This document shows positions 7,948 to 16,935 of a stretch of DNA of 64,000 bases, piece by piece. Made by a program: the position numbers and the translations under genes. The stretch's first letter is position 1. Every line of letters starts with the position of its first letter. The DNA comes from Microbulbifer litoralis (GTDB taxonomy: Bacteria; Pseudomonadota; Gammaproteobacteria; Pseudomonadales; Cellvibrionaceae): the NCBI RefSeq assembly GCF_023634065.1, contig NZ_JALKCV010000019.1, positions 23,000 through 86,999 of the forward strand, read 5' to 3'. The notes below the pieces were generated by a model. The model did no database searches. It was not told the DNA's origin and saw nothing but the letters and a program-made list of their open reading frames with translations.

Positions 7948-9162
7948 TCAGCCGGAAAGCGCTTCGGGGACCGCCGGTGATTTGAGCCGGCGCGCAGCGG
8001 TGTAATCGACCACTTCGGTGGTGGCCAGCAGCAGGTGGTAGAGGGTGCTGGCCGGTGCCATGCCCCGGATCACCCGGTTGCCGGCGTCCAGTTGATCGAT
8101 ATACAGGCCCGGCACCTCGTCGGAAAAATAGTATTCGAACAGGGTTTCGATGGCCCGCGCCGCCCGCTGTTCGGCCAGTGGATCGCCCTCGGCCGCGCGA
8201 CACAGGCTGGCCTTGACCAGTTCCGTCAGCGGCCAGCAGCGTTTGCTCGTTTTCAGCGGCTGGCCGCCAGTCGTCACTGCGTCGAACAGCAGGCCCGTGT
8301 GGGCTTCCCGACCCATTGCCAGCGCGTTGTCGTAGAGTGGGCGGGTATAGCGGGCCACCGGTGCGCCGCTGCGACGGCTGTAGTGATACAGCAGCCAGAC
8401 CCATTCCAGCATATGTCCCGGCTCCACTGCCTGCCCCTCGGCTTCGGTCAGCGGCGTCCAGTCCCGGTGGAAGTATTCCAGCAGCACGCCCCTGCGGCTG
8501 TCGTAAAAGCAGTTTTCAAACAGCGTAAAAATTTCGCCGGCTCTCGCCAGCCAGCGGCCGCTGCGGGTGGCATCGTAGAGGGCAAGAAAGGCTTCCAGCA
8601 GGTGCATGTGCGGATTCTGCCGGCGGCAGGGTGCATCGTAATCGCCCTCCAGCCAGCCGCCCTGTGGCCCCTTGATATGGGTGTCCAGGTGTTGGATCAG
8701 GTGCTCCGCCTCGCGCAGGGCCGCAGCCTGCCCGAAAGCACGGAAGCGCCAGGCGCAGGCGAGCAGGAAAAAGGCGATGTCGTAGACATCCTGGCGGGCA
8801 TCGACGATTTCGTTCCGGCTGTCCAGGATATGCACGTAACCTTCCGGCGCGCTCGGGTGGCGGGCGTAGCGGGCAACGTATTGCTCCAGTTGCGCGACGC
8901 GCTGCTCGCCGCCGTCGATCCAGCCGCGTAGGCTGGCACAGGCCAGCACAAACATCTGCCGTGCCTGCACCCGCACCCGCCTGTCGCAGCCGGTGTCCGC
9001 GCGACCGAACTCATTCAGTTGTTCATAGGCGCTGCCGGTGGCGGTGTCGAAGCCGTTGTCCAGCCACAGCGGCAGGGCGGATCGGGTCATCCACTCTTGC
9101 AGGCGGTCGGACCACAGGCTGAGCTCTTCGAGCATCTGGTCGTTTCTGGCGGAAAGTAACAT
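7948..9162 (-). CDS. AGE-family sugar isomerase, probably D-mannose isomerase
   Basis: A 404-residue (alpha/alpha)6-barrel protein of the N-acylglucosamine 2-epimerase superfamily. Motifs of the mannose isomerase/YihS branch are visible: RRQNPHMHLLEAFLALYDA with the catalytic-type histidine, and E-P-G-H-M-L-E-W-V-W-L-L. It should convert free mannose to fructose in the cytoplasm, feeding sugars from mannan into glycolysis. It is transcribed away from the LacI-family gene and has two copies of the locus operator in its leader. The annotated ATG lies only 3 bp from one operator and has no ribosome site. Translation may be leaderless, or may start at the internal Met10 (9135). Confidence 0.8.
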   Translation of the reverse strand: MLLSARNDQMLEELSLWSDRLQEWMTRSALPLWLDNGFDTATGSAYEQLNEFGRADTGCDRRVRVQARQMFVLACASLRGWIDGGEQRVAQLEQYVARYARHPSAPEGYVHILDSRNEIVDARQDVYDIAFFLLACAWRFRAFGQAAALREAEHLIQHLDTHIKGPQGGWLEGDYDAPCRRQNPHMHLLEAFLALYDATRSGRWLARAGEIFTLFENCFYDSRRGVLLEYFHRDWTPLTEAEGQAVEPGHMLEWVWLLYHYSRRSGAPVARYTRPLYDNALAMGREAHTGLLFDAVTTGGQPLKTSKRCWPLTELVKASLCRAAEGDPLAEQRAARAIETLFEYYFSDEVPGLYIDQLDAGNRVIRGMAPASTLYHLLLATTEVVDYTAARRLKSPAVPEALSG

Positions 9163-9165
9163 GTT

Positions 9166-9179
9166 TGTAACCGGTTACA
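9166..9179. promoter_or_regulatory. LacI-type operator TGTAACCGGTTACA (site 1)
   Basis: A perfect 14-bp palindrome directly upstream of the isomerase start codon. Its centre is 72 bp from that of site 2, a spacing that would allow two bound dimers or a looped tetramer. At this place it would act as a roadblock downstream of the promoter. Confidence 0.85.
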
Positions 9180-9237
9180 CTTGATGCACTTGAGTGGGTT
9201 GTCCATCGGTCTTTACAGGGATTATTGTGCAGTGCAG

Positions 9238-9251
9238 TGTAACCGGTTACA
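9238..9251. promoter_or_regulatory. LacI-type operator TGTAACCGGTTACA (site 2)
   Basis: A perfect copy of the palindrome in the leader of the mannose isomerase gene. Read on the minus strand, a TTGTAA overlapping its edge could act as a -35 box with a CAATAAT-like -10 about 17-18 bp on. The operator would then cover the promoter. Confidence 0.85.
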
Positions 9252-9346
9252 AGATGAGTTTTTGCAAATCAGTGTATTCGGGCGTGGATGTCTTCCATTC
9301 GGGACCTGGGGGAGCGGTTGCGGCCGGGCTGCACCACCGGAGCGGG

Positions 9347-10342
9347 TCAGCGCGGCGGTGCCGGGGTGCTCCTGCGCACCACAAACTCGTAGGGCAGCAC
9401 GGTTTCCGTCTGCCGCAGTTCCTTGCCCTCGATCAGTTCCAGCAGCGTGTTGAAGCTCGTGCGGCCCAGTTCCTCTGCCGGCTGGGCAATGGTGGTCAGC
9501 GGCGGGTCGCTGTAGCGGGCGAACTCGATATCGTCGAAACCGGTGATGGACATCTCCTCCGGCACGCGGATGCCGGCGGACTTGAGCCCCTGGATACAGC
9601 CGATCGCCATCTCGTCGTTCATGGAGAAAATGGCCGTGGGGCGCTCTTTCATGCGCGCGAAATGGCTGGCGGCCATCAGCCCCGAGCCCATGGTGAAGTC
9701 GCCGTTCACCAGCAGGTCCGGATCGAAGCCGATACCGGTGGCCTCCAGGCTCTGGCGGTAACCCCGCAGGCGGTCGTTGGAGTGGGGATTGTCCGGCAGG
9801 CCGGCGAGCACACCGATACGGCGGTGGCCCTGGGAAATCAGGTAGTCCACGATCTCCCGCGCGGCGCCGGCATTGTCGATACGCACCGACGGATAGGGTG
9901 TGTTCTCGCAACCACAGGCGGAAACCATCGGAATGCCGTTGTGGGGCTCCAGGGATTTGCCCGGGGTATGCGGGCGCAGTTGCAGGATGCCGTCCGCCTG
10001 GCGGGTTTCCACCAGGCGCGTGTACTCCTGTTCGCGGGAGCTGGAATCGCGCGTATCGCCGAGTAGCACGCCGTAACCTTTCTGTTGCGCGGCGTCCTCG
10101 ATGCCGCGGATCACGGTCGCGAAGAACAGGTTGGAGAGGTTGGGAACCAGCACGACGATGGAATAGGCGCGGATAGCGCGGAAATTGCGCGCCATCATGT
10201 TGGGGCGGTAGCCGACTTCCTTGATCGCCGCGTACACCTTCTTCAGCGCCGCTTCCGACACCTTTTCCGGGGTGCTGATGGCCCGGGACACGGTGGCGAT
10301 AGAGACCCCGGCTACTCGGGAGACTTCCCTGATGTTCGACAT
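9347..10342 (-). CDS. LacI-family transcriptional regulator of the mannan locus
   Basis: A 331-residue regulator with an N-terminal helix-turn-helix (IREVSRVAGVSIATVSRAIS, residues 4-23), the hinge helix region around residue 50 (RPNMMARNFRAIRA) and a periplasmic-binding-protein-like effector domain (VVLVPNLSNLFFATVIRGIE onward, ending near the PxxGLARxA-like T-I-A-Q-P-A-E-E-L-G). The fold and its place between the divergent isomerase and transporter units make it the obvious binder of the six palindromes in this locus. The inducer would be mannose, a mannooligosaccharide or mannosylglucose; the sequence does not say which. No operator lies directly in front of its own start, so autoregulation is not evident. 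Confidence 0.9.
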   Translation of the reverse strand: MSNIREVSRVAGVSIATVSRAISTPEKVSEAALKKVYAAIKEVGYRPNMMARNFRAIRAYSIVVLVPNLSNLFFATVIRGIEDAAQQKGYGVLLGDTRDSSSREQEYTRLVETRQADGILQLRPHTPGKSLEPHNGIPMVSACGCENTPYPSVRIDNAGAAREIVDYLISQGHRRIGVLAGLPDNPHSNDRLRGYRQSLEATGIGFDPDLLVNGDFTMGSGLMAASHFARMKERPTAIFSMNDEMAIGCIQGLKSAGIRVPEEMSITGFDDIEFARYSDPPLTTIAQPAEELGRTSFNTLLELIEGKELRQTETVLPYEFVVRRSTPAPPR

Positions 10343-10755
10343 GCTGCTGAATCACCGCTGACTGGACTGGCCCGCTGGCTGCCCCGGAACTCTGGCAAAG
10401 ATCCGGGTTAGCGGCCCCTGAAGCCGGAAAAAGTTACCGGAATTCGGGCGAAACCGCCAGTGCGCCAGCGGCCGGCTTCCCGCAGGTTGCCGCGCGTTGG
10501 GCGAGCGCGGGCAATCCGCGGCTGTGTATGCTGCGCGGACTGCGGCGGATCCCGGCTCCGCGGGGGCCGCTGGCATCCGCCGATCGGGCGGGGCTGGTAA
10601 ATTGATTTGTAACCGGTTACATTTGGCCTTGTGCGGTACTGTTATCCGGCCGGACGCTATCGCGGCAGCCGGCTCCCGCGTGCCGATACCGACAAGAACG
10701 CAAACAGAATAAGAGCACCCGCTCGAGTGGTGCCCGATAACAAGAGAGAATTGCG
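10343..10755. promoter_or_regulatory. Divergent control region between lacI-type gene and symporter
   Basis: A 413-bp region without a credible gene. It holds operator site 3, and a possible sigma-70 promoter for the symporter operon: TTACAT at 10617-10622, a 17-bp spacer, and TGTTAT at 10640-10645. The -35 overlaps the operator. The lacI-side half (10343-10600) is GC-rich and shows no other clear signal. Confidence 0.5.
10608..10621. promoter_or_regulatory. LacI-type operator TGTAACCGGTTACA (site 3)
   Basis: A perfect copy of the 14-bp palindrome upstream of the symporter-GH130-epimerase-GH5 operon, overlapping the proposed -35 box. Confidence 0.85.
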
Positions 10756-12639
10756 ATGAGTCTCGCCCCCGTGGATCTGCTGGTCATCGGTGTCTACCTG
10801 CTCGCCTCGCTGGTGATTGGCATCTGGGTCTCGCGCAAGGCGTCCGCGAATATCCAGAGTTACTTTCTCGGCGGCAACCGGCTGCCCTGGTACTACCTGG
10901 GGTTGTCCAATGCCTCCGGCCAGTTCGACATCTCCGGCACCATGTGGATGGTGTACCTGCTGTTTATCTACGGCCTAAAAAGCGTCTATATCCCGTGGCT
11001 GTGGCCGGCCTTCAACCAGGTTTTCCTGATGGTTTTCCTGTCCCTGTGGCTGCGCCGCTCGGGCGTGATGACCGGCGCGGCCTGGATCCGCTTCCGCTTT
11101 GGCGAGGGGCGCGGGGCCGAACTCTCGCACCTGATCATCGTCGCCTTCGCGCTGCTGGTGGTGCTGGGCTACCTGGCCTACGGCTTTGTCGGCATCGGCA
11201 AGTTCGCGGCCGCCTTCATGCCCTGGCAGCTGTCCGCGGATACCCACACCAACGAAATCATTTACGGCCTGATCCTGACCGCCATCACCGCCGTGTATGT
11301 GGTGAAGGGCGGCATGTTCGGCGTGGTGCTGACGGAGGTCATGCAGTTTGTGGTGATGACCATTGCCTGTATCGCCATCGGCCTGATCGCGATGGTCCAG
11401 GTGTCGCCGGAGATGCTGGCGGCGGCGGTGCCGGAGGGCTGGTTCAGTATGGGAATCAGCCACACCCTCGACCTGGACTGGAGCGGCCTCCTGGAGACGG
11501 CCAACCGGCGCATCGCCGACGATGGCTGGTCGCTGTTTTCGGTGTTCTTCATGCTGGTATTGTTGAAGGGCATCCTGCAGAGCCTGGCCGGCCCGGCGCC
11601 CAACTACGATATGCAGCGCATCCTGTCCGCGCGCACACCGGCGGAGGCGGCAAAAATGAGTGGCCTGGTGAGCCTGGTCATGCTGTTCCCGCGCTACATG
11701 ATGATCACCGGCCTCACCGTTCTGGCGCTGGTCTTCTTTACCGACGAGCTGCGCGCGATGGGCGACGCGGCGGACTTCGAACAGATACTGCCGTTTGCGC
11801 TGGCCAATTATGTCCCCGAGGGATTGCTGGGGCTGGTCATGGCCGGCCTGCTGGCGACCTTCATGTCCTCCTTTGCCGCCACCACCAACTCCGCGCCGGC
11901 CTATGTGGTCAACGATATCTACAAGCGCTATTTCAATCGCGACGCCGAACAGAAAACCTATGTGCGGATGAGTTACCTGGTGTCGGTGCTGTTCGTGCTG
12001 CTGGGCACCGGTATCGGCCTGTTTGCGCCGTCGCTGAACGACATCATCCTGTGGATCGTGGGCGCGCTCTATGGCGGCTATACCGCGGCCAATATTCTCA
12101 AGTGGTACTGGTGGCGGATGAACGGCTTCGGCTACTTCTACGGCATGCTCGCCGGCCTGCTCGCGGCGGTGCCATTGATGTTTACCGAGCTGTCGCCGCT
12201 GTACGCCTTCCCGGCCCTGTTTGCGCTCTGCATGGCCGCCTGTATCGCCGGTTCGTTGCTGACCGAGGCGGACGACATGGAAACCCTGAAGGCGTTCTAT
12301 TTCAAGACGCGGCCCTGGGGATTCTGGGCGCCGGTGTACGAGGCGCTCAGGCGGGAGCAACCGCAATTGCAACGCAACCCGGATTGCGTGCGGGACCTGG
12401 TCAACTGCGTTGTGGGGATCGTCTGGCACACAGCCCTGACTGCCGCGCCTATCTTTCTGGTCATCCAGAAATGGACGGCGTTCTCCATCGCCATGGCCAC
12501 AGTCGCACTGACCAGCGCATTCCTCTGGAAAAACTGGTACCGGCGGCTGCGCAGCGACCCGGATGCCGACACCGATACTGGCGGCGGCGAAATCCATGGC
12601 GGTGCCAGCGGGCAGCGGCCCCCGGTAACCGCGAGTTGA
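10756..12639 (+). CDS. Sodium:solute symporter (SSS family), probable mannooligosaccharide/mannose importer
   Basis: A 627-residue inner-membrane protein with about 13-14 predicted membrane segments. The SSS family features are visible: the N-terminal [10 protein letters not shown] segment, the SFYLGGNRLP-like loop ([13 protein letters not shown]), and a Na+-site-type region with [27 protein letters not shown] around residues 365-395. The family couples sugar uptake to Na+. It is the first gene of an operon with a mannosylglucose phosphorylase and an epimerase, so it probably imports mannobiose or similar short oligosaccharides across the inner membrane. The C-terminal tail is polar and glycine-rich. 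The transported sugar is inferred from context only. Confidence 0.85.
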   Translation: MSLAPVDLLVIGVYLLASLVIGIWVSRKASANIQSYFLGGNRLPWYYLGLSNASGQFDISGTMWMVYLLFIYGLKSVYIPWLWPAFNQVFLMVFLSLWLRRSGVMTGAAWIRFRFGEGRGAELSHLIIVAFALLVVLGYLAYGFVGIGKFAAAFMPWQLSADTHTNEIIYGLILTAITAVYVVKGGMFGVVLTEVMQFVVMTIACIAIGLIAMVQVSPEMLAAAVPEGWFSMGISHTLDLDWSGLLETANRRIADDGWSLFSVFFMLVLLKGILQSLAGPAPNYDMQRILSARTPAEAAKMSGLVSLVMLFPRYMMITGLTVLALVFFTDELRAMGDAADFEQILPFALANYVPEGLLGLVMAGLLATFMSSFAATTNSAPAYVVNDIYKRYFNRDAEQKTYVRMSYLVSVLFVLLGTGIGLFAPSLNDIILWIVGALYGGYTAANILKWYWWRMNGFGYFYGMLAGLLAAVPLMFTELSPLYAFPALFALCMAACIAGSLLTEADDMETLKAFYFKTRPWGFWAPVYEALRREQPQLQRNPDCVRDLVNCVVGIVWHTALTAAPIFLVIQKWTAFSIAMATVALTSAFLWKNWYRRLRSDPDADTDTGGGEIHGGASGQRPPVTAS

Positions 12640-12676
12640 TAGCGCTGAAAAACCGATAATTTCTGACAGGTTATTT

Positions 12677-13852
12677 ATGACAACCCACCTCGATAAAGTG
12701 CGCGCCCTGTTGGCGCACCAGGAACAGCTGCTCGGCAGGGAAAATATACCGGCCGGGGATGACAACGGCATTTTCCGGCGCTGGCGGAATCCGGTCGTCA
12801 CCCGCGAACATGTGCCGGTGCACTGGCGCTACGATCTGCACGAGCCCAGCAATCCGCACCTGATGGAGCGCCTCGGTATCAACGCCACCTTCAATGCCGG
12901 CGCGATCAAACTGGATGGCAGCTACCTGCTCGCGGTACGCGTGGAAGGCGTGGACAGGAAATCGTTTTTCGCTATTGCCGAAAGTGACAGCGGCGTGGAT
13001 GGCTTTCGCTTCCGGGACAAACCGGTGCAGATGCCGGAAACCGGGGATCCGGATACCAATGTCTACGATATGCGCCTCACCCGGCACGAAGACGGCTGGA
13101 TCTACGGTCTCTTCTGCACCGAGCGCAAGGATCTCAGTCAACCGGGAGATGCCACTGCCGCCGTCGCCCAGTGCGGCATCGCCCGCACCCGCGACCTGGA
13201 AAACTGGCAGCGGTTGCCGGACCTGGTGACCCACAGCGGCCAGCAGCGCAACGTGGTGCTGCACCCGGAATTCGTCGACGGGAAATACGCGCTCTACACG
13301 CGGCCCCAGGACGGTTTTATCAGCGTCGGCAGCGGCGGAGGCATCGGCTGGGGGCTGACCGACTCGATGGAAGGGGCCGAGGTACTCGATGAAACCCTGG
13401 TGGATTCCAGGCAATACCACACCATCAGCGAGGTCAAGAACGGCCAGGGCCCGGCGCCGATCAAGACCGGAAAGGGCTGGCTGCACCTGGCACACGGCGT
13501 GCGCAACACCGCCGCCGGCCTGCGCTACGTGCTCTACCTGTTCATGACGCACCCGGAGCGGCCCTGGGAGGTGATCCACCGCCCCGCTGGCCACTTTATC
13601 GCACCGCAGGGCGGCGAGCGCGTGGGGGATGTCTCCAACGTGGTATTCAGTAACGGCTGGATCGAAGACGGGGGCCGCGTGTTTATCTACTACGCCTCCT
13701 CGGACACCCGCCTGCATGTGGCCACCACGACCGTGGATCAGCTGCTGGACTACTGTCTGCACACCCCGGAGGACGGGTTGCGCTCGGCCAGTTCGGTGGC
13801 CAGCAGGATCGAGCTGATCGAGCGCAACGCTGCGGTACTCAGGGATCTCTGA
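12677..13852 (+). CDS. GH130 beta-1,4-mannosyl-glucose phosphorylase
   Basis: A 391-residue five-bladed beta-propeller enzyme of family GH130. Characteristic segments are [29 protein letters not shown], the [14 protein letters not shown] block carrying the catalytic-type Asp, and a C-terminal [11 protein letters not shown]. These resemble subfamily 1, which phosphorolyses 4-O-beta-mannosyl-glucose to alpha-mannose-1-phosphate and glucose (EC 2.4.1.281). No signal peptide, so cytoplasmic. It lies 37 bp after the symporter and immediately before a 2-epimerase that would supply its substrate, the conserved gene pair of the mannobiose epimerisation/phosphorolysis route. A mannooligosaccharide phosphorylase (subfamily 2) is the less likely alternative. 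Confidence 0.88.
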   Translation: MTTHLDKVRALLAHQEQLLGRENIPAGDDNGIFRRWRNPVVTREHVPVHWRYDLHEPSNPHLMERLGINATFNAGAIKLDGSYLLAVRVEGVDRKSFFAIAESDSGVDGFRFRDKPVQMPETGDPDTNVYDMRLTRHEDGWIYGLFCTERKDLSQPGDATAAVAQCGIARTRDLENWQRLPDLVTHSGQQRNVVLHPEFVDGKYALYTRPQDGFISVGSGGGIGWGLTDSMEGAEVLDETLVDSRQYHTISEVKNGQGPAPIKTGKGWLHLAHGVRNTAAGLRYVLYLFMTHPERPWEVIHRPAGHFIAPQGGERVGDVSNVVFSNGWIEDGGRVFIYYASSDTRLHVATTTVDQLLDYCLHTPEDGLRSASSVASRIELIERNAAVLRDL

Positions 13853-15169
13853 GTGGCGACTATGGAGGATGTATTGATTCAATCGAGCGGGGAGGAAGCG
13901 GAGAGCGGCCTCGAGCACCTGTTACCGGAATTCGACAGCCATCTTCTGTCCATTGCCGGGTGGTGGAAAGACCACGCGGTGGATCGCGAGCGCGGCGGCT
14001 TCCATGGCGAGGTCAGTGTGCACAATGTGCCGCGCGCGCAGGCGGACAAGGGCGTGGTGCTGAATGCGCGTATCCTGTGGTTCTTCAGCGAAGTGAGCCT
14101 GTACCTGGAGCGCAACGGGCGCGATGCGACTGATTACCGCGCGCTGGCGGAGCGCGCCTGCAACTACCTGCTGGACCATTTCGACGATCGCGAACACGGC
14201 GGCGCTTTCTGGGCGCTGGATTACCGCGGTCGGATGACAGAGAGCAGGAAGCAGACCTACGCCCAGGCATTCTGCATCTATGCGCTGGCGGGCTATCACC
14301 GCCTGACCGGCTGCGGGCGCGCGCTGGAAAAGGCCATGGCGTACTTCCACCTGGTGGAGACACACTGTGTCGATCGCGAGCGCGGCGGTTACCTGGAAGC
14401 GGTGGCCAGAGACTGGTCCGCGGTTTCCGACTATCGCCTGAGTGAGAAGGATCTCAACGCACCCAAGACCATGAACAATCACCTGCATGTGCTGGAGGCC
14501 CTGACGGGACTCTGCCGTGTGCACCCGGTCGGCGAAGTCAGGGCGGCGCTGCACAACAGCATTGTCTGGTTCTGCGAAAAAATCATCGATGCACAGAGCG
14601 GCCACCTGCGCCTGTTCCTGGATGCCGACTGGCGGGATATCTCCCCGGGCTATTCCTACGGCCACGATATCGAGGGGAGCTGGCTGCTGATGGAGGCGCT
14701 GGAAATGCTCGGCGACCGCCAGCTGTTACGGCAATACGAACCCCTGGCGCGGGCCCTGGGAGAATCCTGCCTGCGGGAGGGCGTCGGCAGCATGGGCCAG
14801 TTGCTGGACCACTTCGATTTTGAAATCCGCTCGCGCTGTGTCGACGCCGAGTGGTGGGTGCAGGCAGAGGCGTTGGTGGGATTCCTGAATCTCTGGCAGA
14901 TGACCGGTGACGGCCGCTACCGCACCGCTTTCGAAAATGTATGGAAATTTATCAAGGCCTTCCAGGTGGATCGGGAGGGCGGCGAGTGGCTCTACCATGC
15001 CTCGCTGGTGACCGCAGTCCGCGCCGACCAGCGCTACAAACTCGGTTTCTGGAAGGGGCCCTATCACAACGGTCGCGCAATGATGGAAGCGTATCGGCGA
15101 ATCGAACGTTTGCAAATGAAAAAAGAGAAACAGCCGGGGAGGGCAGAGAGCCGTGAACCATTGGATTAA
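13853..15169 (+). CDS. Cellobiose/mannobiose 2-epimerase
   Basis: A 438-residue (alpha/alpha)6-barrel protein of the cellobiose 2-epimerase branch of the AGE superfamily. It shows NNHLHVLEALTGL, GHDIEGSWLL and EWWVQAEALVGFLN, the three histidine/tryptophan motifs of that branch. It should interconvert beta-1,4-mannobiose and mannosyl-glucose, the substrate of the GH130 enzyme before it. The GTG start is contiguous with the GH130 stop codon and has AGGGA 7 bp upstream; an ATG three codons later is possible. The 3' end overlaps the next gene by 17 bp, so translation is probably coupled. Cytoplasmic. Confidence 0.88.
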   Translation: MATMEDVLIQSSGEEAESGLEHLLPEFDSHLLSIAGWWKDHAVDRERGGFHGEVSVHNVPRAQADKGVVLNARILWFFSEVSLYLERNGRDATDYRALAERACNYLLDHFDDREHGGAFWALDYRGRMTESRKQTYAQAFCIYALAGYHRLTGCGRALEKAMAYFHLVETHCVDRERGGYLEAVARDWSAVSDYRLSEKDLNAPKTMNNHLHVLEALTGLCRVHPVGEVRAALHNSIVWFCEKIIDAQSGHLRLFLDADWRDISPGYSYGHDIEGSWLLMEALEMLGDRQLLRQYEPLARALGESCLREGVGSMGQLLDHFDFEIRSRCVDAEWWVQAEALVGFLNLWQMTGDGRYRTAFENVWKFIKAFQVDREGGEWLYHASLVTAVRADQRYKLGFWKGPYHNGRAMMEAYRRIERLQMKKEKQPGRAESREPLD

Positions 15170-16754
15170 CCTGGCCGGGCTCAGCCTGGCACTGATCGCG
15201 GCGGGGGCCGGCGCTTCAACCGATGGACTGCCGGATCACTGCCGGGTGCCGGAGTTGCCCGGCAGTGAGCATCGCGCGCCGGATTTCGATGGCTTCGAGC
15301 ATTTTATCACCCGCGACGGCTACCGCTTGATGGATGGCGGGCAGCCATTGCGCTTTATCGGCCTGCACGCCACCGAGTTGCACCGGATCGAGGACGATGT
15401 CGCCTCGGCCTCCAGCACCCTCGGCAAGGCCGATCATTTCCGCTGGCCGACCGCGCGCGAGCAGGACAACTGGATCCGCTCGCTGGTCTACAGCGGCCAC
15501 ACGGCCACCCGGATTTACACCCTGTCAGTGGACGATATCGCGCTGCCGCAATCGGTGCGTGCGAACATGCCGGCGCATATCGTGCGGGATCCGGACAGCG
15601 GCGAGATACGGTTGGATGAGACCGCAATGCGGGTGTTCGACCGTATGGTGTACCTGGCGGGCAGGCACGGCCTGCGATTGATCGTGCCGGTCATCGATCA
15701 CTGGAGCTGGTGGGGCGGCCGGCGCGAACTGGCGAAAATGGTCGGCGAGGCGGACCGGGTCACACAGGAATCCGGCCCGCTGTACGATGTCGACAGCAAA
15801 ACCTATGCGGCCTACCGGCGTATCGTCGAACAGTTGCTGACCCGGAAAAATACCTGCACCGGCCGCGAATACCGCAAGGAAAAAGCCATCATGGCCTGGG
15901 AGACCGGCAACGAGCTGCGCGGCACCAACCGGGAATTCCTGGCCAGGACCGCGGCGCTGATCAAACGGCTGGCGCCGGACCAGCTGCTGATCGACGGCGA
16001 CCAGCAGGCGGACAACACCAATCCGGCGGACGTGGCGACGGTGGAAAACGGCGAGTTTCTCGGCCTGCTGGATCCGAATGTGGATATCCAGTCCAACCAC
16101 TACTACGGCAGCTATATGTCGCCGGACGTGGTGCGACGCCAGGCGACGCTGGCGAAAAAATTCAACAAGCCGCTGTTTATCGGCGAATACGGCCTGGAAA
16201 AAATGGCCGCTATCCGCGCGGTAACCGAGGCCTGGGTGAGCGAGCCGGCGGTGGCCGGCGGCCTGGTGTGGGGATTCCGCGGCCGGCGGGAGACCGGTGG
16301 CTTCTACTGGCACCGGGAATTCAACGGCCATATGAGTTATCACCTGCCCGGGTTCCCGGCCAACCGGGACAACCAGGAGGCGCCGGTGATCGGCCTGATT
16401 CGCGAGATGCAGGCGCGGATTACCGGCGACGCGCGCGCGAAACATTTCGCCGCGCACTGGCCCGAGCCGGCGGCGCCACTGTTGCACCCGGTGGGGCCGA
16501 ACGGTGAGATCAACTGGATGGGAGCGCCCACCGGGCAGAGTTATCGGCTGTATCGCTCTGACGATGGCGGCGAAAGCTGGGCGCTGCTGGAGCGGGAACT
16601 GACCGACGGTCGCAATGGCTGGAATCCGGCGGAAATGGATCTGTACCGGGACGAGGCGGTGCCGGAGGACGGTTGCTATCGCTATCGGCTGGTGGCGGTC
16701 AACGAAGCGGGCAAATCGCCGCCGTCCAATATGCAAAGCTATTGCGGCAATTAA
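15153..16754 (+). CDS. Exported GH5-type glycoside hydrolase with C-terminal Fn3-like domain
   Basis: A 533-residue protein starting at a GTG that overlaps the epimerase gene, with a signal peptide of about 22 residues (LAGLSLALIAAGAGAS). The catalytic TIM barrel carries the acid/base E254 in MAWETGNELR and the nucleophile E345 in FIGEYGLEK, the clan GH-A pattern seen in GH5 mannanases. The last 80-90 residues (from about 445) read as a fibronectin type III-like module. In this operon a beta-mannanase or mannooligosaccharide-releasing role is likely. The exact subfamily cannot be decided by eye, and another beta-glycanase activity is possible. Confidence 0.75.
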   Translation: MNHWINLAGLSLALIAAGAGASTDGLPDHCRVPELPGSEHRAPDFDGFEHFITRDGYRLMDGGQPLRFIGLHATELHRIEDDVASASSTLGKADHFRWPTAREQDNWIRSLVYSGHTATRIYTLSVDDIALPQSVRANMPAHIVRDPDSGEIRLDETAMRVFDRMVYLAGRHGLRLIVPVIDHWSWWGGRRELAKMVGEADRVTQESGPLYDVDSKTYAAYRRIVEQLLTRKNTCTGREYRKEKAIMAWETGNELRGTNREFLARTAALIKRLAPDQLLIDGDQQADNTNPADVATVENGEFLGLLDPNVDIQSNHYYGSYMSPDVVRRQATLAKKFNKPLFIGEYGLEKMAAIRAVTEAWVSEPAVAGGLVWGFRGRRETGGFYWHREFNGHMSYHLPGFPANRDNQEAPVIGLIREMQARITGDARAKHFAAHWPEPAAPLLHPVGPNGEINWMGAPTGQSYRLYRSDDGGESWALLERELTDGRNGWNPAEMDLYRDEAVPEDGCYRYRLVAVNEAGKSPPSNMQSYCGN

Positions 16755-16784
16755 GCGGATCCAGTTTTGGGACACGGCACAAAG

Positions 16785-16820
16785 CTGATTTTGCCTGTGG
16801 GAGCCTGCAGGCAAAATCAG
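16785..16820. terminator. Inverted repeat, probable bidirectional terminator between convergent GH5 genes
   Basis: Perfect 13-bp arms CTGATTTTGCCTG and CAGGCAAAATCAG with a 10-nt loop, directly between two convergent genes. The A/T-rich inner flanks and the position support transcript termination in both directions. Confidence 0.6.
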
Positions 16821-16824
16821 ATTC

Positions 16825-16900
16825 GTAGGATGGGCAAAGCGCAGTGTGCCCATCGCTGCGGACTGATGGGCACGTCGCTGCGCTCCTTTGCCCATCCTAC
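16825..16900. repeat. REP-like palindromic element
   Basis: A 76-bp imperfect palindrome: GTAGGATGGGCAAAG at one end and CTTTGCCCATCCTAC at the other, with an inner GTGCCCATC/GATGGGCAC pair. Elements of this form are dispersed in many proteobacterial genomes between convergent genes. It can form a long hairpin in RNA or DNA. Confidence 0.7.
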
Positions 16901-16935
16901 AAGGCTGCCTGCAGGCGAAAATCCGCAAGGCCGTG

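Noticed and set aside
10944..12659. Long alternative frame inside the symporter gene
   Set aside because: It arises from GC-rich codon bias in frame +1; the other frame encodes a full SSS transporter.
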